Source: Bacteroidales bacterium
GTDB lineage: Bacteria; Bacteroidota; Bacteroidia; Bacteroidales; WCHB1-69
Length of the DNA stretch: 6,729 bases
NCBI GenBank assembly: GCA_028683685.1
Contig: JAQUHH010000128.1
Span: 1 to 6,729 of the forward strand
Direction: 5' to 3'
The position numbers were made by a program, and so were the translations under genes. The notes under the pieces were generated by a model. The model was not told the origin of the DNA and ran no database searches. It worked only from the letters and a program-made list of their open reading frames with translations. Below, piece after piece: positions 1 through 4,994 of this stretch. Numbering within the stretch: the stretch's first letter is position 1; every line of letters begins with the position of its first letter.

Positions 1-1
1 G

Positions 2-118
2 CTTATTGAAAAAACAGATTTTCAAAAAGCTAACAAAGTAAGGTCAACAAAAGGTTTAATTGTTCATGTTTTTGGCAGAATTGCTGCTGCCTATTTTTAT
101 CTGATTTTCAACCCTTGA
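2..118 (+). CDS. C-terminal end of an unidentified protein (5' truncated by window edge)
   Basis: An open frame enters from the left edge and ends at TGA 116-118, giving 38 residues. The tail reads ...KVRSTKGLIVHVFGRIAAAY and ends FYLIFNP. It mixes charged and hydrophobic residues as a real protein does, and the very AT-rich sequence after the stop looks non-coding. The basic KVRSTKGL stretch followed by a hydrophobic helix is vaguely like the C-terminus of some DDE transposases, but I do not recognise the family and give no function. The next gene starts 329 bp downstream, so the two are probably not co-transcribed. The two other + frames have early stops. Confidence 0.5.
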   Translation, partial: LIEKTDFQKANKVRSTKGLIVHVFGRIAAAYFYLIFNP

Positions 119-447
119 TTTGCATTACTAACAAATATCTAGTTTGCTTTTTCATAATTAGATAGTTTTAAAATCCAAAAATAAATATTTTTTTTTGATT
201 TAAGTACATTTATTAAATTAATTTTTCAATTATTTTTAAAATACTAATATTTATCCACTTCGTTAACAAGAAATCACATAATAATGCAATTTTCAATATG
301 CAAAAATAATCAAATGTATGAATAAAATAATCCAAAAAAATAAAGGACACAAAATAAATTCAAAATAAATTCTACTTTTTTTTGTAAGCCAATATATTTT
401 GCTTATTATTGCTCTTTAAAACAGATACAACATAAATTTTATCCTTT
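119..447. other. AT-rich intergenic region, no gene seen
   Basis: This 329-bp gap is mostly A/T runs with no ORF of plausible composition on either strand. It should carry the promoter of the 448-2874 gene. I looked for the Bacteroidota -7 motif TAnnTTTG and found only near matches, such as TATATTTTG at 393-401 (one base too long) and TAGTTTG near 140. No convincing TTTG -33 partner lies at the right distance, so no promoter is called. The ATG at 448 follows an A/T-rich leader without a Shine-Dalgarno sequence. Confidence 0.6.
351..372. repeat. Perfect 11-bp tandem duplication upstream of the CAP gene
   Basis: AAAATAAATTC occurs twice head to tail, at 351-361 and 362-372, about 76 bp before the ATG at 448. 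In sequence this A/T-rich a duplication by slippage is unremarkable. It could still alter promoter spacing or act as an UP-like A/T tract. No function is claimed. Confidence 0.8.
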
Positions 448-2874
448 ATGAGAAAAAAATACATTTTAAGTTTCACATTCTTCTCATTGATTATCAGCGG
501 CTTAATTGCTCAACAATCACATTGGGACACTTTATCTTTCTATAAAATGAAAGAAAATTATGATTATACCCGAAATTTCAATCCTGTAGACTTTAAACCG
601 GAAGTCCTTAGAGCATGTGCTTTAGAAATGATAAACTATGTTCGAGACATTAATCCAAACAATAGAGCTGGAAAACTAAGCATTCATCCTATTTTGGATT
701 CGGCAGCAACTATTCAAGCTGATTATATGGCGTTTCGGGAAGAGCGAACCACAGAAAACAAAGGAGTTTACAAGAATACATATCGACGGATAAGACTTTA
801 TGGAGGAACACAATTCGTTGACGAAGTGGTGTCAAGAACAAAAGCTTCTGATCCTCGCGAACATTACTCCTATATAGATTTATGCAGATCAATGTTATTA
901 CCCATATTAAATAATCGTAAAAACTCTGTAATTCTTCTCGATAAAAAACACTCCTATACTGGCATTAGTTATGAATTTGACGAAAATAAAAGAAATATTT
1001 ATTTTTCTATAGTTCTGGGGAATGATCGCACTTTAAATCCGGCTTCAGATGCTTCAAAAAGAGATGAATTAGCCGTTAAATACACAACAAAAAAATATGG
1101 TTTAACAAGTTTTGATGCACGCAAATGTCGTCGTTGTGAAAGTGTTCGTAACATTGAAGCATGGCGCGATGGTTTGAAAATTGAAAATGGAGAAATCATT
1201 TTTGAATTCGACAACATTCGTAATTTTCGCAGAGTCGTAGGTCGCAAAAAAGATGCTTTAGCCGTTGATATTGTTATGAGAGAACAATACAAATGTGGTG
1301 GTGATAATATTCTTGATAACGACAAAGTAAATCGCGGATACATGATAAAACGTATGTATGCAAGCAAAATTCAAAAGAAAAATGAAATTACAGAACGAAA
1401 ATCACGCAAACTCAGAGTTAGTTTTGGCGAGCTTCCCGAAGAAATTGTAGGCGATTTTGAATTGAACTTAATGATTATTAAAGAAAAAAGTGTTTGTCGC
1501 TCTATTCAAAAAATGTTTATTGAAAAATCCAGTCTTGATTATGTTGAAAAACTTCGATTTGTTAAAGATCAAACATCAATATCTACTCCCACATATGTAC
1601 CTGTATCAGAACAAGCTAAAATAGAACTAATAGTTCCATTTCAAGCAAACAAGTACAGTTATAAATATGAAGACATCGAGCCTTTTATTAAAGCACTTAG
1701 AGAACCTAAGTTTGATGTTGACAGTTTGGTTATTACTGCATACACTTCTTTGGAAGGCAGCGACAAAGCCAACGAAGAATTACAACGCAAAAGAGCAGAA
1801 AGCATCGTTCAAGCCATCGACCAACAACAAAAAAGACGCTTAACCTACATAACTAATACCAGCGATAGTTGGGAACTTTTCAAACGAGATGTGAAAAACA
1901 CAAAACATGCTGAACTAGCATCTATGTCGCACGAACAAGCAAAACAAGAACTCAAAGGCAGAACATTGAAAGACTTGGAACCCATGCTTTCAAAACATAG
2001 ATTTGCCAAAATCGTCATGAATATCACCTATGATATTAGCGGAAGAAATGAACAAGAATTTGTCATCAACAAATTTAATAATGCCGTGAAAGCAGGTGAT
2101 TTAATAATGGCAATGTCCGTTCAAAAACGTATAATTAATGCAGTAGAAGCAGGCGACTATAGTAGAAAAATAATTTCTGATATGGAAATCCCCGTTGACA
2201 TCAAAAACATCCCTCTTTTGGTAAACTATTATTATTTGCAAAACTTCTTCCTCGAAAATGTAAATGATGCAATGTGTCAAGGCATTGATAAAATTATAGA
2301 AATGGATTCCAAAAACATGTACGCTTTTTACGACAACTTGGTTTGTAAAATTTCAAATGTAGAATTTTCAAACGAAAGCGAAATTCGGGACATCCAATCT
2401 GAAGTGGATAAAATATACTCCATGAAAATTGACAAAACAAAAGCAGACGCACTTAACCTTGAACTGCAATTTAGAATATTAGAATATGCCGACACCTCAA
2501 GCTCTCAAACCATGGAGCAACTTTTGGAAAGCACCTATGTAAAAGTAAAAGAAATTGTCAATGTTGAAAACAACACATGGATGAATGCCTACAAATTGGC
2601 CACTGTTTTTATCGAACATGGCGATTATCCTTACGCTGAACAACTTATGGCTCCATTTATTTACAGCAAAGAAATTTCTCAAGATTTCTTATTTACATAC
2701 TTCTCTTTATACAGCTATCGCGAAGAACTTTATTTATCAAGTACTTTCTACGAGCTAGCTAAACGCTGTCTGGAATCAGATAAAGCTCGCTTTTGCACTC
2801 TTATGAATAAGTTCTCCTTCCAAGTAAGAGAAAATTTAGCCGTCAAGAAAATATTCTGCGAAAACTGTCAATAA
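448..2874 (+). CDS. Exported multidomain protein: signal peptide, CAP/SCP-like domain, OmpA-like segment, helical C-terminus
   Basis: This 808-residue protein has a basic N-terminus (MRKK), a hydrophobic core and a likely cleavage site after LIA (about residue 21), so it is exported to the periplasm or outer membrane. Residues about 55-192 resemble a CAP/SCP-PR1 domain: a helix with INYVRD, then LSIHPILDSAATIQADYMA, ending in strand-like IYFSIVLGN. A linker follows with a CxxC (C227, C230) and further cysteines at 283 and 350. Residues about 391-465 fit an OmpA-like fold: IELIVPFQANKYSY, then VDSLVITAYTSLEGSDKAN and ELQRKRAESIVQAI. The remaining ~340 residues are mainly helical and perhaps TPR-like (HGDYPYAEQLM near residues 730-740). 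An envelope or peptidoglycan-associated role is plausible from the OmpA part, but the true function is unknown. It ends 20 bp before an intrinsic terminator, so it appears to be a single-gene unit. The start is supported by the signal peptide. Confidence 0.85.
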   Translation: MRKKYILSFTFFSLIISGLIAQQSHWDTLSFYKMKENYDYTRNFNPVDFKPEVLRACALEMINYVRDINPNNRAGKLSIHPILDSAATIQADYMAFREERTTENKGVYKNTYRRIRLYGGTQFVDEVVSRTKASDPREHYSYIDLCRSMLLPILNNRKNSVILLDKKHSYTGISYEFDENKRNIYFSIVLGNDRTLNPASDASKRDELAVKYTTKKYGLTSFDARKCRRCESVRNIEAWRDGLKIENGEIIFEFDNIRNFRRVVGRKKDALAVDIVMREQYKCGGDNILDNDKVNRGYMIKRMYASKIQKKNEITERKSRKLRVSFGELPEEIVGDFELNLMIIKEKSVCRSIQKMFIEKSSLDYVEKLRFVKDQTSISTPTYVPVSEQAKIELIVPFQANKYSYKYEDIEPFIKALREPKFDVDSLVITAYTSLEGSDKANEELQRKRAESIVQAIDQQQKRRLTYITNTSDSWELFKRDVKNTKHAELASMSHEQAKQELKGRTLKDLEPMLSKHRFAKIVMNITYDISGRNEQEFVINKFNNAVKAGDLIMAMSVQKRIINAVEAGDYSRKIISDMEIPVDIKNIPLLVNYYYLQNFFLENVNDAMCQGIDKIIEMDSKNMYAFYDNLVCKISNVEFSNESEIRDIQSEVDKIYSMKIDKTKADALNLELQFRILEYADTSSSQTMEQLLESTYVKVKEIVNVENNTWMNAYKLATVFIEHGDYPYAEQLMAPFIYSKEISQDFLFTYFSLYSYREELYLSSTFYELAKRCLESDKARFCTLMNKFSFQVRENLAVKKIFCENCQ

Positions 2875-2893
2875 TAATTCAATATTATCATAG

Positions 2894-2928
2894 AAAATGC
2901 GATTGCGAAAGTAGTCGCATTTTTTTTT
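2894..2928 (+). terminator. Rho-independent terminator of the CAP/OmpA-like gene
   Basis: The left arm AAATGCGATT (2895-2904) pairs with AGTCGCATTT (2913-2922), with one T-G wobble, around an 8-nt loop. The right arm runs straight into a T tract ending at 2928. This is a textbook intrinsic terminator 20 bp after the stop at 2874. It separates the exported-protein gene from the CRISPR-associated genes downstream, so cas6 needs its own promoter in 2929-3094. Confidence 0.88.
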
Positions 2929-2999
2929 GTGAGGTTTGGAAGAGAAAATCAAAATAAAAAGAGATGATATTCTGTGAAAATTCAGTTTTTTATAATAAC

Positions 3000-3020
3000 T
3001 TTACAACAATAGTTTGTAAA
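3000..3020. promoter_or_regulatory. 7-bp inverted repeat upstream of cas6, possible operator
   Basis: TTTACAA (3000-3006) and TTGTAAA (3014-3020) are perfect inverted repeats around a 7-bp centre, 75 bp before the cas6 ATG. It lies in the only place a cas6 promoter could be, so a dimeric repressor site is possible. A run of T follows at 3024-3030, so it could instead form a weak A/T-rich terminator-like hairpin. A loose -7 match, TATTTTCG (one base off TAnnTTTG), sits at 3048-3055, but I see no well-placed -33 partner. In such A/T-rich DNA a chance inverted repeat is quite possible. Confidence 0.3.
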
Positions 3021-3094
3021 ATATTTTTTTAGTTTAATTATATTTCATATTTTCGTTGTCAATATTAAAACATTATTCATTTAATAAAAAAATA

Positions 3095-3865
3095 ATGCGA
3101 TTCAAATTATCATTATCTCTAACAAATTCTCAAAACACAAAATTGCCACTCAGTTACCAGTACGAATTATCTTCGTTTATCTATAAAACCATTGCGAGAG
3201 GAGATAAAATGTATGCAGACTGGCTGCATGGAAATGGATTTACGACGAACGGAAAACAGTTTCGTCTATTTTCTTTCTCTAATTTTATAGTTCCTCAGTA
3301 TATTATAGACCAAAGAAATGAACGTCTTATTATTCAATCGAATGAAATTAGTTTTAACATTGCTTTTTTACCAGAACGTTCTACCGAAGAGTTTGTAAAA
3401 GGAATTTTTGCCAATCAACAATTTGCTATTGGCGATAAAATATCAAAAGTTGAGCTTATAGTCAAAAACATCGAACTTTTACCAGAACCCGATTTCTCAA
3501 AACCATTTATTGGAAAAACCCTCTCTCCTATTTGCATTACAATGAAAAATGCAGCCGACAAACTTGATTATATTCCCCCCGAACATCCTGATTATTCTAA
3601 ATTTATAAAAAACAATCTGCTTACAAAATATGAGGCTTTTTTCGGAACTCCTCCTCCGAGTGATGTTTTTTTAGTATGGGAAACAAATAATAAATCACAT
3701 TCAAAACTTATCAGAATAAAATCAGGCACAAAAGAAGAAACATCCGTCCGAGGATATAATTGTCGCTTCAAACTTTTTAGCACCCCCGAATTAATGAAAA
3801 TAGCATACAATGCCGGAATTGGCGAGAAAAACAGCATGGGGTTTGGAATGATTGGAGGGGATTGA
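3095..3865 (+). CDS. cas6: CRISPR-associated endoribonuclease Cas6
   Basis: Cas6 cleaves CRISPR precursor RNA within each repeat to release crRNAs for the type I effector. The product is 256 residues, usual for the family. The N-terminal ferredoxin-like fold starts MRFKLSLSL and continues YELSSFIYKTIARGD, WLHGNGF, and FRLFSFSNF. Candidate catalytic residues are Tyr30, His45 and Lys54, close in position to the Tyr31/His46/Lys52 set known for Pyrococcus furiosus Cas6. The diagnostic C-terminal glycine-rich loop is GIGEKNSMGFG at residues 241-251. I prefer the ATG at 3095 over the in-frame TTG at 3056: the N-terminal strand then starts normally and the catalytic residues fall at family positions. 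The last residues (IGGD) and the stop codon are written in the GATTGA repeat that starts at 3850, so the native 3' end may have been overwritten. The next gene, 524 bp downstream, is not a Cascade subunit. Confidence 0.93.
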   Translation: MRFKLSLSLTNSQNTKLPLSYQYELSSFIYKTIARGDKMYADWLHGNGFTTNGKQFRLFSFSNFIVPQYIIDQRNERLIIQSNEISFNIAFLPERSTEEFVKGIFANQQFAIGDKISKVELIVKNIELLPEPDFSKPFIGKTLSPICITMKNAADKLDYIPPEHPDYSKFIKNNLLTKYEAFFGTPPPSDVFLVWETNNKSHSKLIRIKSGTKEETSVRGYNCRFKLFSTPELMKIAYNAGIGEKNSMGFGMIGGD

Positions 3866-3889
3866 GGGAGATTGAGGGAGATTGAGGGG
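3857..3889 (+). other. Candidate G-quadruplex across the cas6 stop codon
   Basis: Four G runs, at 3857-3860, 3866-3868, 3876-3878 and 3886-3889, are separated by loops of 5, 7 and 7 nt. This satisfies the usual pattern of four runs of at least three G with loops of 1-7. It lies on the coding strand, so the cas6 mRNA would carry it as well, straddling the TGA at 3863-3865. It results from the GGG-containing repeat units. Whether it folds, or affects termination or mRNA stability, cannot be seen from sequence. Confidence 0.45.
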
Positions 3890-3973
3890 ATTGATACGAG
3901 ATTGAAGAGATTGAGGGGATTGATACGAAATTGAAGGGATTGATACGAGATTGATACGAGATTGAAGGGATTG

Positions 3974-4251
3974 CCTTCGGACATCGAGCGGAGCCGAGAT
4001 GGGGGATTGAAGGGATTGAATAAGATTGATACGAGATTGAAGAGAGATTGAAGGGATTGCCTTCGGACATCGAGCGGAGCCGAGATGGGGGATTGAAGGG
4101 ATTGAATAAGATTGATACGAGATTGAAGAGAGATTGAGGGGATTGCCTTCGGACATCGAGCGGAGCCGAGATGGGAGATTGAAGAGAGATTGAAGAGATT
4201 GATACGAGATTGAAGGGATTGCCTTCGGACATCGAGCGGAGCCGAGATGGG
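3974..4251 (+). repeat. Higher-order repeat: four GC-rich REP-like cores at 86/86/76-bp spacing
   Basis: An identical 30-bp core occurs at 3974-4003, 4060-4089, 4146-4175 and 4222-4251, each preceded by GATTG. It begins CCTTCGGACATCGAGCGG and ends GAGATGGG, and 20 of its 30 bases are G or C, in contrast to the surroundings. CATC and GATG are perfect 4-bp inverted arms around GAGCGGAGCCGA, which could form a short hairpin extended by tandem G-A mismatches. Blocks 3974-4059 and 4060-4145 are 86-bp copies differing at one base (A4052 versus G4138), so a whole block was duplicated recently. The third interval is one 10-bp unit shorter. The core resembles, from memory, the GAGCGGAGTCGA-type dispersed palindromes common in Bacteroidota intergenic DNA; that relation is an inference. 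Confidence 0.9.
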
Positions 4252-4389
4252 AGATTGGAGGGATTGAGGGGATTGAGGAGATTGAAGGAGATTGAGGGGA
4301 TTGATACGAGATTGAAGAGAGATTGATACGAGATTGAATAAGATTGAAAAATGAAATGAAGTGAATTAATTAAATAAAAACAAAAAAAA

Positions 4390-4953
4390 ATGACATTCCA
4401 ATTTAAAATTCAGCTGACTAGATTAAGCAAACCTAGTGTTTGGAGAAGAGTTCTTGTTCCTGCCAACTACACATTTGATGAATTACATAGCGTTATTCAA
4501 ATTAGTTTTGGATGGGAATTTTCTCATCTCTATCAATTTAGTCCCGATGGATATGGAAGCCATCCAATCATTGCTCTTCCTGACGATGAAGGCTGGGATG
4601 AACCCGATTTGGATGCCGGAAAAACAAAGCTAAAAACGATTTTTACTAGCGAAAAACAAACCTACGTCTACATTTATGATTTTGGTGATGATTGGATTCA
4701 CAAAATAACTTTAGAGAAAATCCTTACGGAAAAAATCACCTCCCCAAAATGCCTTAAAGGAAAAGGCAAATGTCCTCCCGAAGACTGCGGCGGTCCATGG
4801 GGCTACATGAGTTTACTCGAAACATTCAACAACCCATCACACGAAGAATACCATGAAATAAGAGAATGGTACGGACTGAATGAAGGTGAAACATGGGACG
4901 TAAACGAGTTTGATATGGAAGATGTAAATGTGATGCTGGAAGAAGATATTTAG
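4390..4953 (+). CDS. Plasmid pRiA4b ORF-3-like protein (PRiA4_ORF3 / IS1096 TnpR-like family)
   Basis: This 187-residue protein matches the PRiA4_ORF3 family along its whole length. The N-terminal part has the SVWRRVLVPANYTFDELHSV segment (W18, R19, R20) and then GWEFSHLYQF (residues 41-50). The middle has YDFGDDWIHKITLEKIL (96-112). A cysteine cluster follows: C121, then CPPEDCGGPWGY (128-139) with C128 and C133, which could bind a metal. The C-terminus is acidic (DMEDVNVMLEEDI). The family is sometimes labelled a passenger of IS1096-type elements, but its biochemical role is unknown, and no transposase accompanies it here. The ATG follows an A-rich leader (4376-4389). Only 41 bp separate it from cas3, suggesting co-transcription. 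Lying between cas6 and cas3, it may be a CRISPR accessory or a bystander that arrived with the repeat array. Confidence 0.88.
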   Translation: MTFQFKIQLTRLSKPSVWRRVLVPANYTFDELHSVIQISFGWEFSHLYQFSPDGYGSHPIIALPDDEGWDEPDLDAGKTKLKTIFTSEKQTYVYIYDFGDDWIHKITLEKILTEKITSPKCLKGKGKCPPEDCGGPWGYMSLLETFNNPSHEEYHEIREWYGLNEGETWDVNEFDMEDVNVMLEEDI

Positions 4954-4994
4954 CAATAATAATTAAATGGAATAATCGAAAATATGGATTAGAA

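Larger units (their letters stand above)
3850..4350 (+). repeat. GATTGA minisatellite array between cas6 and the PRiA4_ORF3 gene
   Basis: About 40 ATTG units (34 of them ATTGA, nearly all preceded by G) follow each other in one orientation, mostly 9, 10 or 11 bp apart. The linkers are a small set: GGGA, AGG, AGA, AGAGA, ATAA and TACGA, so units read GATTGAGGGA, GATTGATACGA, GATTGAATAA and so on. The + strand is G/A/T only except for the C of TACGA and four GC-rich inserts. The array overlaps the last five codons of cas6, and its last unit ends near 4347, where plain A-rich DNA resumes. It explains why the 524-bp cas6-to-ORF gap holds no gene. It is not a CRISPR array, because there are no unique 30-40 bp spacers. 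Origin and function are unknown; slippage amplification is the simplest explanation. Confidence 0.95.

Noticed and set aside
391..401. A Bacteroidota-type -7 promoter element before the 448 gene.
   Set aside because: AATATATTTTG misses TAnnTTTG by one base of spacing, and the nearest TTTG at 381-384 is far too close to be the -33 box.
710..2682. Minus-strand frames of 60-122 codons opposite the exported-protein gene.
   Set aside because: They are shadows of a well-supported 808-codon gene, with no domain or initiation signal.
3056..3094. A TTG-initiated N-terminal extension of Cas6 by 13 residues.
   Set aside because: The extension does not look like the family's N-terminal strand. The ATG at 3095 gives normal spacing to the candidate catalytic Tyr, His and Lys.
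3592..4232. Several overlapping minus-strand open frames of 120-150 codons across the repeat array, starting MSEGNPFNL or MSEGNPLNL and rich in Ser, Asn, Ile, Pro and Gln.
   Set aside because: They are low-complexity translations of the tandem repeat in different frames. The complement of GATTGA has no stop, so long open frames arise automatically, and the ATG comes from the GC-rich core. One of them also overlaps cas6 antisense.
3850..4350. A CRISPR array beside cas6.
   Set aside because: Units are 9-11 bp with shared linkers, and the sequence between the 30-bp cores is itself repetitive and nearly identical from copy to copy. There are no unique spacers.
4436..4633. A 65-codon + strand frame inside the PRiA4_ORF3 gene.
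   Set aside because: It overlaps a gene with full-length family similarity, has a non-ATG start and shows no recognisable domain.
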